Assembly: GCA_035079385.1 (NCBI GenBank)
Contig: JAVHKY010000008.1
Coordinates: forward strand, 6,308,001 to 6,372,000
Direction of reading: 5' to 3'
DNA: 64,000 nt
Origin: Aspidiotus rigidus
Lineage: Eukaryota; Arthropoda; Insecta; Hemiptera; Diaspididae
Both the position numbers and the translations under genes were made by a program. Positions 22,521 through 33,479 of the stretch are shown here, one piece after another. Under the pieces are notes generated by a model. The model did no database searches, had not been told where the DNA came from, and saw only the letters and a program-made list of their open reading frames with translations. Positions within the stretch are counted from its first letter, which is position 1; every line of letters starts with the position of its first letter.

Positions 22521-23384
22521 AAAAATAGAACTCTGATAGAAAACAAAATTACGACTTTTCTGAACAAAGAAAGAATCTTGGACTTAGTTCCACTGCTTCC
22601 AACAGGCTAAAAATTCTTCGAATCTGCTCTCCATCATCGACATGCTCAATGCACAATGCATAAACATGAAAAATATTGCGACAGAAGTTCAAGTTCCCTT
22701 TTCAAGGACGTTTGATACCTTTAGTGAAAAGTAAACAGAAAAATATATTGTATGATAAACACTAGCCACTTGCGGCGCGCCTGGCGGATAGGCCTGCTGC
22801 GCCAGACAGGCTCGCGCTTCGCGCTCGCTGTTTCCGACCTCAATGATGAAGAGGCGTTTACACTATACTTCTCAAATAACATGCCTCAACCATGAGTAGC
22901 CTATTGTTTGAATTTTTGTTGATAATAGTTGTTTTCTTTTTTTTTTAATGTTCCTCAATGTGTCTTGGGCAGACATGCATCAATGCTGGTGGAGTATTAG
23001 AGGTAGTAAACGACACTGAGGACGACTTGCAGGATGTATAAGTCAGAATGAGGAAGCTGACCATGAGTCCAGTACTTATGACGATTCCTCAGTAATCACA
23101 GGCAAAGAGTGTGACGAGAGCAAGCAATATCAAGTCCCTCCAATAGTCTTTACAATCTGTAATGATGCAAGACTTCCATAAATCAGCACCAAAACTATCT
23201 GAATATAAAAAAAATATAGCACATCCTTTTATCTTTAATATCGAAAACCCTTTTTTACAGACTAGACTTTTATTTGAAACATTTTTTCATAAAATTTCAA
23301 TTTTGGCAAATATATGGAAAAATTGATTTTGGTCCTCTTTTGAACGGTCTTTTAAGACTTTGCCACGGCATTATTTGACCTAGG

Positions 23385-23720
23385 CTGAACCTTGAATACG
23401 TTATTTGGTAGGAAATTTGACGAGGAACAACTTTTGTTTGAAATATTTTTTAATATAATTTCAGTTAGGTAAGATATAAGCAAAAGACTAAATTTTGGGG
23501 GGGTTGAAACTCCTATTAAAACAGAACGTCCCATTTTAAAGCAAATTTAACGAGGAACAACTTTTGTTTGAAACATTTTTCAATAAAATTTCAATTTTGT
23601 GAGATATATGGAAAAACTGATTTTTGAGGGTTCGAACCCCCATTAAAGAAGAAGCACCAGAGGGAAATCGCGGGATTTTTAGTATGTTGTTCAGGACCAC
23701 ATCCTGAACCATTTTCAGCA
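23385..23720. repeat. Tandem diverged repeat of about 135 bp
   Basis: Two units contain AACGAGGAACAACTTTTGTT, TTGAAAxATTTTTxAATA and GATATATGGAAAAA in the same order, and a diverged third (AACATTTTTTCATAAAATTT) overlaps the inverted-repeat arm at 23280-23320. Each precedes a GGGTTxGAAxCYCC block. Confidence 0.65.
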
Positions 23721-24094
23721 AAGAAACGTTTGCTCCAGCAATTTTTCTCTTTATTCCAATACGGCTCTCATTTGCCTACACTATTTAATTACTCCATATT
23801 ACATTTAAATCGGATATTGTGAGAAACCAGACTGAAAATGATGGAACACTTTTTCTGGAATCCATAGCCACTCTGTACCTGGATGCGACAGGGTACAGGA
23901 TTGAAGTACCGTCGCAGAGGCGACGATCTTTTCATCGCGGTACAAAATTGCAACGGTCAGTCCCACCCACCCGAAAATGGGTGGAGTGCCATCACATACA
24001 GGTGTATATTTCTGAAAGATGCTCCAAAAAAGTACGTGAACAGTCTCCTAGAGACATCCGAATCGAATGAACGCGAACGAGAAAATTTGCAGCT

Positions 24095-24150
24095 AGCTCC
24101 AAAGTCCGGGCCTGTGACGTCACAATCTGATGATGTCATAAATCAATTTG
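24095..24150. repeat. CRE-palindrome dispersed repeat, copy 2
   Basis: AGCTCCAAAGTCCGGGCCTG is followed by the intact palindrome TGACGTCA at 24115-24122. TGACGTCA is the classic CREB/ATF half-site dimer; function here is not implied by sequence alone. Confidence 0.7.
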
Positions 24151-24334
24151 CTTCTCTCGGGATAATAATATATGTTTAGCCCAACATTCCAGATTCCGTA
24201 ATTACGGCTTAGCTCATAGTGTACTGTAAACGATCCCATTTCTGATATTAATGAGACGTTCCACCAGTCACTAATAATAAACGATAAAGAACAGCTAAGA
24301 ATAACCGATGACTCCGTGCAGAATGCCAGAAAGG

Positions 24335-24450
24335 TCATCTTAACCCTTGGCATAGGATAACTGTCTTTCAAAGTAACTTCATTCAATGTCTGGAAATCAA
24401 CACAGAATGTACAAAAGCTATCTTTCTTGTGGGCCTGAGGGCTAAAAGTG
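24335..24450 (-). pseudogene. Ty3/Gypsy-type reverse transcriptase fragment
   Basis: The minus strand reads HKKDSFCTFCVDFQTLNEVT then LKDSYPMPRV, matching the first conserved RT block of Ty3/Gypsy polymerases (KKDGxxRFCVDYRxLNxxTxKDxYPLPxI). No downstream RT boxes follow, so this is a short relic of the pol gene. Confidence 0.75.
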
Positions 24451-24944
24451 GAAGTAAAGCGGATCCAGCAGAATGCTCTCGAAGAAGACGTACAAGATGT
24501 AGATGGTAGATCGAACAGCATCAATTTTACAGAGTCTGCAAGACGTCCGCTATAAGCAGAAATGAAGATCAGTCCATTCTGCAAGCAAAGCTGAGGACCA
24601 ATCTAACTGGATTAAAGAATGATGTTTGAGAAGCAACTGAGCAGCAAGCAGGTCGGAAGTTGAAACACGTCCAGCAACAAATTAAGGATCTAAAATGTTT
24701 GTTAGGTCTCCACGTTTCAGGACTCCATGCCAAGGAGACCTGTTTCACCTCTAACAGACCAGCAAAATGAATCCAAAGTAATGAAAGTAAAAGTCCAAAC
24801 ATTCGATAGCGCATTCTCATAAGATGTGCACAGCTGTCAGTTTGAGGCTGTAACCGGTCAGTTTGAGGCTGTAGCCGATGAACAAAAGAAGCAAAAGCTG
24901 CCAACTTGATAGCTAATTCAAGAAAACGAGGCGACAACTATTGT

Positions 24945-25290
24945 CCAATATAGCCGACAAAGATGAAGAGAGTTATGACAAGCTGGAACAAGTCATGGAG
25001 CAACGCTTTGGACAAGTTCATCTTGCTACCTCCTCGAAGAGATCTCCAATATTGTCCACAGGCCAGAGGAGAAGTATTACACGCTTTTGCTAGTGGAGTT
25101 GAGCGTCTGGCTCAACAAGCTCAACCCGGTGCGAGGACAAGTTGCATTGGAGATATTTGTGGATAGAATTTTCGGTTGGGAAGTCCAAAGCTAAGTTTGG
25201 GGTAGTCTTTGAAGAAAGTATTGGCCTAAGCTTTGGAAGTTGCAACAGCAAGAAGAGCATCAAAACGACACATAAAGCATACATGGATCT
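24945..25290 (+). pseudogene. Retrotransposon gag-like fragment
   Basis: The plus strand reads LEQVMEQRFGQ, a break, then LHAFASGVERLAQQAQPG, resembling the LxxRFG ... LxxFAxxIxxLAxxA pattern of arthropod LTR-retrotransposon capsid regions. Stops and a shift follow. It lies opposite in strand to the Gypsy RT scrap, so the two are rearranged or come from different insertions. Confidence 0.45.
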
Positions 25291-25299
25291 GAAGTGGTG

Positions 25300-27750
25300 A
25301 AGATGAACGGTGATTGTTTTTCTTTAATGACGAAGGTCATATCAGGTTCTGCTGCCGATCCTCATGTGAGAAAAATATCTCTCAAAACTCCAGATTGCAG
25401 ATGGCAACATTTATATTCTATGGTGGAATTAAAAATACCGGATAAGAACTGCGATTGGAGAAGTGACTTGGAGTAAAGGTGCAGTCCACCCTTCAATAGG
25501 GAGAGAAAGAGGCCCTCGATTGCCACGTAAAAAAAGAAAAAGAGGAGCGAAGCCTATCTCGGGGAGGAGGAGGGAGGGCCGGAGATTTTTCATTTTCCCA
25601 AAGAATGTAGATTGGCGTCGGTTATATTGGAAGGAACACAAAGTTGATTACAGACTTGGATTGGATCTGATGCGAAAATATTGACTACATAAAATGCAAC
25701 ATAAAAACATCAAAAAGTCAATTCGCTTAAATCAAAAACTTTTGGGGAGGGAGTATGTTTGTATGTTTCAAGCTTAACTAATTAAGCATGGCAACCTTTT
25801 TTTTGTTCGGAGTCTTCAGCATCAGTCTGGGTAAGAAAGAATCAAAATATGGTATAAAAAATGATACACGATAATTAATGATGCGAAAACTGAGGAATAT
25901 TTCATCGATCCACTAAACAAACGTCGTTGCATTGTGACCTAAAATTGTGGAATAATCAACATGGGTATAGAGAAATTATTTAGACCGACGAGTTTTTTCT
26001 TCCCCTTTTTTCTTTTTCATAAACAGAGCATACACGCAATTTATTCTTTCCTCTTTCTAACATGCTCTTTTACACGCTATCTTGTTTCCTCTTTTCAGGG
26101 AGTATCATGTACAAAATTCCAAAGGTTCGTTAACGCTGGATTGGCTGCTATCATATCGCGAATGTCTGCTGATTCGCGCTCGAAGACTGGAAAATTCCTT
26201 TCTGTATGTACAATATTTATTTTTCTTCCATTGCGCTCATAATTCATGACGGTTCATGAACGAATATATGCTACCAGTGACAAAATGCTACAATGTAGGC
26301 TTTTATTTCACAGTGTGTACATACACGCAGTGTACGACGTATTTGTGTACTACAATGCGACGTCAGTAGAGTTGTAATTCAATATCGCATCTAGTGCAAA
26401 CATACGTACTTGTAGTCATATGTAAGGAAGTAATAATGCTTCACGAATAACAACAAAGACAAGGAAAAACGAGGAAAAATCTCCCATTCTCGTCATACAG
26501 GACACTGCAGAAAGCTACTTTTTCTCATTATTTGAAAAGTAACTTCGAAATTAATGCTGTGTCGCTTAGGGAACTAAACGCTCTTCATCAGCCTAATCTT
26601 AATGCTGTATGACCTACAAACCAAGATATAGAGAGCGTTCTAATTTCGCACAGGTTGCATTCAAAGTCCGAATTAGAGCCCGACAATTTCGCTATTGGAA
26701 GTTACCTATAGAGGCACTCAGTTACTGGGTCATTCGTTTCTGACGAACGTGAAAAAGGCTTTTCTTGTTGGGCCGGTACCTATGTTGAATTCGCGTGACA
26801 CTCTTCTATTTGTTCAGTCAGTTTGCTTATACCGATATCGTTTATTTCACAACTGCCGCCCGTACTCCTACTCGTTGTCACTTTCAATCAATTTTTTGCA
26901 CTAACTCGCACCTCCCATCTGATTTCGAGCTACAATCGTTCATAGAACTACATCAAACCTATATACTTTCCAATTTCCTTGAAATACTATCGTATTTCGA
27001 AAATCACTTACGTTTAATGCGTGTATATTGGCAAACCTACGAATTTTTTCCCCCCTCTGTGGTACATCAAATTAGCGAATATTAGGACTTGACACATATC
27101 GAGGCGAGAAAGGAAATTGATATGACAACTCAGGGACAAAAACCTACGCGTTAAAAATGACGAAAGTTTGTTTGCAGGCTAACATTAAAATCTTTTCTTA
27201 GTCAGTTTACAGGTTTTTACGGTAGATTCTACAAGATAGGTCTAACTTTTCAAGAACTCTAGCAGAGTAAGAACATTTCTGGGAAGAGGAAGAAGATGTG
27301 CATAGCGAATGTAATGAAAACAACAAAATTAGCAAAAGCAAACTATTTACCTATTTGGAGGGCATTTATTTAGAGGCTAGATACACAGAAATTTGTGCCA
27401 TGATAGCAACTGAAATAACCAAGTCCCCATACCTAAATTTATAGCTGAAGCTTAAGATGTAGAAGGTTCTCTATTCGAGTTTAGATCACGAGCTATACAA
27501 GATTTCGTTCAATAATTCGTGCGCTTTTGGCATGGACAAGGCGCTTCATCGACGTTTTACTATTAGCGCGCGCGCTCTACCACACACTGGCACTGCGTAG
27601 AAACTTGCTTGGAAACTCAACAGGCAGAGCTCAGACAAGACTGATTCTGACAAGGTGGAAGCAGTAGATCGCCATTAGGTCAACACTTTTACAGGATTAT
27701 GCAGCTACTACCACAGATTTGTAAAAGGGTATACCTTTATAGCGACTCAC
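25300..27750. other. No assignable feature
   Basis: Frames at 25429-25684, 25961-26242 and 26695-27085 have no recognised domain. I see no reliable splice or promoter signals, or terminal repeats, in this stretch. Confidence 0.45.
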
Positions 27751-27754
27751 AGAG

Positions 27755-29760
27755 TACAAGTGATTGATGTTGGCTCCACTCCCACTTGATTCCATCAGGT
27801 CTATGGGTCCCGCGTGGACATCACCTTCGCGTCAGAATACCCACACCAAGGGCTGATCAGAACTAGATGGTCAGAGAGCGACCATCTGTAATCAGCTTCT
27901 TTCTCCACCGAGAAGCTGAGGTCGCTGCTGGAAGAAAGCTAGGCAAAGATCATCTACAAGCTAGCTACTTGGCCCTCACATGGCTCAAGGTAGAAGGAGG
28001 AGGAAGAAGGATAAAATACAGAAATCGCAGTATCCGCAAAATAACGCGTGCTTGCGACACTACCATGCCCAGATGCGGTCCACCGAAAAAGAGAGGCCCA
28101 ATGTACTGGTGGATCAACAAAATTATCCAACTGCGTAAGGAGAGCAACCACCAGCGCTGGATATAACAGCTTAATATAGACCGCGAAGAAGCTCAGGTGG
28201 TTTCTGGGCAATACCAACAGGCTCAGAATAGGTTGAAGGTTGCAATAAAACTGAGCAAGAAGAAACGTTGCATGACCACTGCGGCAAATCCTATAAAGTT
28301 ATAATGAAGAAAATAGGGGTTCCATTTGCAGCAAGCCGAATGGAGCCAGAGGTTGTGGAAAAAGTGATTAACACATTGTTTCCACAAGACCCGTCACTTA
28401 CGGTAACGCCACCAGAAGTCGAGGAGGATGTGGTCTGTCGCTGGTTAGTAATGGTAAGAATTGCAGTAAGGTTTTTTATTGCAATGATAATTTTAGAGTA
28501 ATACAGTCTCCATCTCGACGTCGCGTCGTCGATTTCCAAGGAAATGTAAATTAAATTCGTTGACCTTGACCTGTCGCAGCCTCGCGTATGAAAATGTAGA
28601 AGCTGTAAAAGAAATATGTGTGATTCCTACACGATCCTGCACATGGTCCTTTTTAGTACTGAGAAGATGAATGCAGCAGTTCAAAGGCTGTATGGTAAAC
28701 AATGGAGAGCTCCAGAACCAGATGATATATACTCAATGATAAGGCACTGGAAGACGGGGGTGTGCCCCAAACATTGAAAAGAGGCCTGATTGCCGCTGGT
28801 AGAGAAGAAGGACAAACCACCTGGCCTACCGTCCTCCTGCCCACCGCTCAACCTACTCGACACTGTCGGCAAGTTATTTGAGCGAACAGTGGTAACGCGG
28901 TTGGAGGACCACTTGGTTCCGGGAGTCAGTACGGTTTCCAAGCTGGACGTTGTACTTCGGATCCCGCAATCAAACTGAAGAAAATAAGCCCTGCGGCAAT
29001 GAAGAAGCGCAAGTTCTGCGCCGCTGTCAGTCTCGACATAAATAATGCGTTTAATTCCATTCCCTGACTGAAGATCTGGACAATGCTACAAAACGCAAGA
29101 ATGCCTGGTTACCAGCTAAGGATCATCTCTAGTTACTTGAACTGCAAAGGAGTCGAAGCAGAGACGCCTGCTGACACAGTGAGAAGAAGCGCAACATGCG
29201 GTGTTCCCCAGCACTCTGTCTTCACCCCTAGAACGTCACATTTATTGGCCTATTCAAGATGAAGCTGCCATCAGGAGTGTAGTTCATATGGTACGCCGAC
29301 GAAACACTGGTGGTTGGGTCAGCCTGTCGAGGTGGACATTAAAGTGAACCAGGCTCTAGATGCTGTGACCTATTGCGGATTGAGTCGGCCAAATTAAGCT
29401 TGACAGTTGACAAGACAGAAGCTATTATTTTCACGACCCGTCAAAAGTTTAATCCATCCACCTTTCGCTTCCAAGGTGTGGACGTCATTATTAAGAAGAC
29501 GGCACAGAAGTACCTGCGGCTCCGGTTCGACAGCGAGCTCAGCTTCCGCCACCATTTTGAGAAAGTGGCGGAGAAAGCTTCAGGGTGGTGACTCGACGAA
29601 CCAGGGAGGACCAAGAGAAGCTATAAGAAGATTCTATTTGAGCGTAGCAATGTCAGTCTTCCTTTATGGAGCCTAAGTGTAGGCCGACTCTGTAAAGTTT
29701 GAGTACAGAAGAAGGAAAATATTTCTAGAAAGAATCCGAAAAAGAGCTGTGCTTAGGTGT
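27755..29760 (+). pseudogene. R1-clade non-LTR retrotransposon ORF2, multiply broken
   Basis: In order on the plus strand, across many frame changes: end of an apurinic-type endonuclease (GSRVDITFASEYPHQ, WSESDHL), the R1 linker block (MYWWINKIIQLRKESNHQRW), YKVIMKKIGVPFA with NTLFPQDPSL, an apparent insertion of about 200 bp at 28440-28640, then RT pieces (LVEKKDKPPGLPSS with a GKLFERTVVTRL block) and a thumb region (KYLRLRFDSELSFRHHFEKV). The same family as the copy at 10.7-12.3 kb, in opposite orientation and more decayed. The endonuclease N-terminus and ORF1 are absent. No rDNA flanks it. Confidence 0.82.
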
Positions 29761-29769
29761 GTTAGTGTC

Positions 29770-30190
29770 TACATCACTGTGTCGACAAACAACCGGAATA
29801 ACGTTCAGTATTTAATTAGCGATTGTAGTGATTAACTGTGATTGCGTCCGGTGTCCAAGTATTTAAAGTGTTCAGAAATATTGTGAATTTTCGGTACAGG
29901 TTTTAGATTTGAAATAAAAAGCACAGACGATAACCTCATTAGAACTGACGAGGGGTCCGGCTTGTTGGACGTCAAAATATAATTGATGGCGCGAGATTAG
30001 ACGGACCAAAAAGCTCTTGTTTTCGTCGGGGCGACGATTACCGCTATTTTATTCAAAACACAAGACAAAGCTATCTTCTTTCAATTAAACGGCTATCCAT
30101 AACAAATGCGAAAAAATCGTATTGATTTTGAATATCCTCATTCGGTCTTGAATTCGGCCTCTTTAACTGACGTCCTGAAGGATGTAAGTC
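29770..30190. other. Unassigned, weak LTR-like signal
   Basis: GATGGCGCGAGATTAGACGG near 29985 resembles an LTR-retrotransposon primer-binding region (TGGCGC), preceded by AATAAA at about 29916. Neither a second LTR nor gag follows. I would treat it as unexplained sequence. Confidence 0.2.
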
Positions 30191-31451
30191 TCCCCCGGGA
30201 ACGACCATCTGCTCGTTTGATGTTGTTGGTTTGTTCCCGAATATTCCTAAGGCTGCTACTATCCAGCGTGTGAATGAGCAACTCGTCAAAGCCAATATTC
30301 CCCACAATGAGCTTCATGAATTTTTCGATCTCCTGAATATTTGCTGGTCCCCCAACTATTGCAAATTTGAAGGGAAATTCTTCGAGTTCGCTGATGAAGT
30401 AGGGATCCCTATTGGATCACCTTTAGGCTCTCTCATCTCCGAAATCTTCATGTCTAAGTTTGAACTTGACCTCTTTTCCTCGAACCAGGTATTACTTGAT
30501 CATATCTACTACTGGCACAGGTACGTTGATGACGTTTCATGCACCTGGACTGGTCCCCCAGATCTCCTTGGTGAGTTTCTGAGGAATCTCAATTCCTGGT
30601 ACCCTTCCATAAAGTAGCGGTATTTTCCATTAACTTTTTGGATTTATCGATCTCTATAACAGACGGTATCCATAAGTTTGACATTTACAGGAAAGGTACT
30701 ACGACCGATGTTTTAGTCCACGGAGGTTCGTTCGGTCCTGTTGCTCATAAGATGGCTGCTTTTAATAGTCTAGTTCACAGGCTGACTCGTATTCCGTTGA
30801 GTCAGTCTGCCTTCAAGAAAGAATTACTCACAATAAAACACATAGCCAGAGTGAATGGAGTCAATGTCGACGTTGACGTGATGGTTCGGAGGAAAGTTAC
30901 GAGGAGCCTTCTTGATTCCACCCCCACCCTCTCCGAGACACGGTCCGTGATCGTTGTATGCGTTGGATCAGTCTCCCTTTCTTGCGGAAGTTCTCCCTCC
31001 AATTGGGTCGGGCCCTCGGCCTGTTTGGCTTCAGACCCGCGTTTCACGACCGTACCACAGTTTAGGGGTTGTTTGTGAGGCTGAAGGACCCTATACCCGT
31101 TGATGAGAGGAGTGGTGTTTATAAGTTGTGGGGCTTTTATATTGGTGAAACCAGCCGCCAAATGAAAGAGTAGCTGAGCACCTGAAGTCTTGGAAGAAGG
31201 GACACTTAGGGGAGCCAGCTTTTGCTGATCATTTGATGAACAGTGGCCACAGCTTCCGTGAGGGATCCGAAAAGCTCCTCCATAAGGAGAGTTCCTACCG
31301 CAAGCGCATCTCCCTCGAGCATATAGAGATAATGCGTCACCTCAACACCGATGGCATTACTGTAATTAACTCGAACATTCCGGAAGATGGCTCGATTGAA
31401 CTGGTTTATGATTCACACCGCGATTTCTCGTTTGGCCAGTCTCAATACCTT
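30190..31451 (+). mobile_element. Penelope-like element copy 3, 5' part
   Basis: A PLE in plus orientation running from about 30190 (near the first catalytic RT box) to 31451, where a poly(T) tract of another element begins. Its 3' tail resumes at about 33300, so the two pieces were once contiguous. Confidence 0.88.
30212..31440 (+). pseudogene. PLE reverse transcriptase / GIY-YIG endonuclease, broken
   Basis: The RT keeps its catalytic aspartate box (SFDVVGLFPNIP), IGSPLGSLISEIFMSKFEL and HRYVDDVSCTW. A stop interrupts after WYPSIK (30617), a second frame carries MDLSISITDGIHKF onwards, another shift follows near 30930, and the GIY-YIG block is reduced to GFYIGETSRQMKE. The C-terminal frame at 31233-31484 matches copy 1 down to VYDSHRDFSFG. 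RT motifs 1 and 2 are absent, consistent with 5' truncation. Confidence 0.88.
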
Positions 31452-33299
31452 TTTTTTTTTTTTTTTTTTTTCTTTCTATTATAAACCGTTTATTAGAAAA
31501 AGAAAAAAAAACAAACAAACAAACAGAAAAAAAAGAAAAAAAAAAACATGAAAAAAATACGGTTTATGAATAGGGCTTCGACCGAAGAGTCATTTCGCCC
31601 GATGATGTAACTTAATTGTGAGGTAGTAGACAGGGAGAAGCAAGTGGATTAGATAGTGAGGGTAGGAGAGAGAGAATTTATGAAGTAGTAAAGAGCAGGA
31701 AAGTCAGAGAGGTTGGTGATATGGAGGCAATTGAGTGCAGCGAAAAGGCGTTGAATATTAGAGTTGATAAGTGAAGAGTGAAGTGTTTTTTGTTGAGTGG
31801 TAAGATGTGGACATTGAAAAAGAATATGGTCTAAGTCGGCCGCTATATCTTGTCTTGCGGATGTTTGCTAAATTGTACGGGAGCCTGTTGTGATTGAATC
31901 GAAGTCTGCAAATTGAGACTGTGAATTTTTGGTTGACGTAGTTTGACAATATGTACCAGGGATGAGTGGGAATTGAGTTTTCTAGATGGAAGTATTGGGA
32001 TGAGAGGGAAATATTTTCCAAGTAGTGTTTTGCCATTTTTCTTCGTTTTCTTCTCGGGCTATGCCTAAGAGGAAATTTGCACTAATGAATGAGTATTTAG
32101 CGGCAGACTGCGAGGAACAAGCCGCTTTAGCTGCCGAATCAACTCGTTCATTGCCCTCAATTCTCTTGTGGCTGGGGATCCACATAAAAGAAGTGCTGAT
32201 GTTCTTAGAGTGAAGTAGATGTTGGAGGAGGAAGCGAGTGTTAATGATAGTGGGGCTGATATTGTGATTGTAGGGTGATTCTATGATTGCATGAAGGGCC
32301 GAGAGAGAATCGGAAGCGATAAGGATTTGGTTATGCGGAGAAGAAGAAGGATTAGATTGAGATACGAAGTCAAGAGCCATGAAAATAGCAGCAACTTCGC
32401 AGTCATAGGACGAGGATCCGGGGCAAATTTGGAAGTTCCTTACAACTCCCGAAAAGGAGTCCTAGAGGGCCGCACCGCAACCGGAAGTCATCTTTGAGCC
32501 AACGGTGTATATGATACGGTAATCACGGAATTGAGTTTCAATTAGTTCGGCAAATTGTAGCGGTATGGCAACCTTGTGTTTCCGTGTCAAAATTTCTAAC
32601 GGCCAACGATGAAAAATTTCGAAATAGTTGAGGTATTGGTAAGGATAGCCATCTATCGATGGGAGCGAGTGTAGGAGTTTGGAATATTTTTTTATAATGC
32701 GAGATAACAAAGGTTTTTTGGAGGAGATGAAGCGCCAATTACGAGAAATATTCGAAAAGGAGAGAATGAGCTTTCTATTTGTCCAGGAGGCCAAGCGAGT
32801 ACAATATTTTTGTGTAAGATATATTATACGGAGTTGTAAGGGAGGAATTTTTGCTTCAGCTTCCATAGCAACAATTGGTGTCGTTTTTATGGCTCCTAAA
32901 ATGTGGCGAAGGGCCTGATTTTGAAGAACGTCGAGTTTTTTCAGACGAGAGGGAGCAGCGGAACCGAAAAGGAAGGCCCCGTATTCCATTTTACTACGAA
33001 TAATGGCTTTGTATAGCATCGACAGGATGATGGGATCACCACCCCATTCGGTGCAAGACAAGTCTTGAAGGATGTACATGGCCTGAGAGCATTTGGTATG
33101 AAGGAAGGAAATATGAATGTTCCATGCAAGACGACTGTCCAGGTTGATGCCCAAGTACTTGAAGAAGGAACAATTTGGGATTTGTTCGCCCTTGAGGAAG
33201 ATATACGCATCTGCGAGGTTGTAGGCTCTTAAGGAAAACAGAACAGAAACGCATTTTGGAATGGATAAACTCAGGAGTAGTTGGTCTAGTTTGTTTTGG
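31452..33299 (-). mobile_element. 5'-truncated non-LTR retrotransposon inserted in PLE copy 3
   Basis: The element lies on the minus strand, so its poly(A) tail appears as the T run at 31449-31470. TACCTT at 31446-31451 and again at 33300-33305 is a probable target duplication. Joining the flanks restores continuity with PLE copy 1, where the sequence passes directly from AATACC to the tail. This fixes the order: PLE first, this element later. Confidence 0.82.
31660..33292 (-). pseudogene. Non-LTR RT thumb and RNase H domain, disabled
   Basis: The frame begins inside the RT after the catalytic boxes, with LDQLLLSLSIPKCV and the thumb block FFKYLGINLDSRLAW, then the connection region, then an RNase H domain: YTVGSKMTSGCGAAL, IASDSLSALHAI, WIPSHKRIEGNERVDSAAKA. 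The first RNase H box should read YTDGS; Asp is replaced by Val, removing a metal-binding residue. A TAG stop at 32462-32464 interrupts the same frame just after GAAL. A frameshift near 32000 moves the C-terminal RLRFNHNRLPYNLA block, and another moves DLDHILFQCPHLTTQQ. Possession of RNase H points to the I, R1 or LOA-like groups; I cannot choose among them. Confidence 0.82.
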
Positions 33300-33475
33300 T
33301 ACCTTGTTTTTCTCTTCTGTTCATTTCAGTCCTGAAGATGGTTTATTAACCGACAGCGCTCGTTATTTTAATTTTTTCTGCGGTTTGCATAGTTTACTCT
33401 CCCTTGGTTTGCATAGTTTACTCTCCCTTCGGAGTATTCGTCCTTTCGCGTCTATCCTTCTTTCTCTTGTTAGAA
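33300..33475 (+). mobile_element. Penelope-like element copy 3, displaced 3' tail
   Basis: It matches the tail of copy 1: TTCATTTCAGTCCTGAAGAT, CAGCGCTCG, TTTTTTCTGCGGTTTGCAT, GTTTACTCTCCCT and GGAGTATTCGTCC. The stretch GGTTTGCATAGTTTACTCTC is duplicated here in tandem and is single in copy 1. Confidence 0.85.
33332..33362 (+). ncRNA. PLE tail hairpin, copy 3
   Basis: CTGAAGATGGTTTATTAACC is followed by GACAGCGCTCG. The hairpin arms GGTT and AACC are kept, while GAAA is changed to GACA, which would disable a hammerhead core if one was present. Confidence 0.4.
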
Positions 33476-33479
33476 CGAG

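Larger units (their letters stand above)
21741..23366. repeat. Inverted-repeat pair, about 200-250-bp arms
   Basis: The arm at 21741-21992 is the reverse complement of 23160-23366. Shared blocks are AAAAGACCGTTCAAAAGAGG, CAATTTTTCCATATATTT, AAGGGTTTTCxATATTAAAG and TTTGGTGCTGATTTATGG. The left arm has about 60 bp of extra sequence. The 1.2-kb interior differs and includes a PLE scrap next to the left arm. It may be a foldback-type element or two independent copies of a dispersed repeat; termini and target duplication are not resolved. Confidence 0.75.

Noticed and set aside
23620..23645. GGGTTCGAACCCC resembling a tRNA T-arm / pol III B box
   Set aside because: No D-arm, anticodon arm or acceptor stem can be placed upstream. 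A related repeat at about 23498 has the same context with a broken motif, so it is part of a dispersed repeat.
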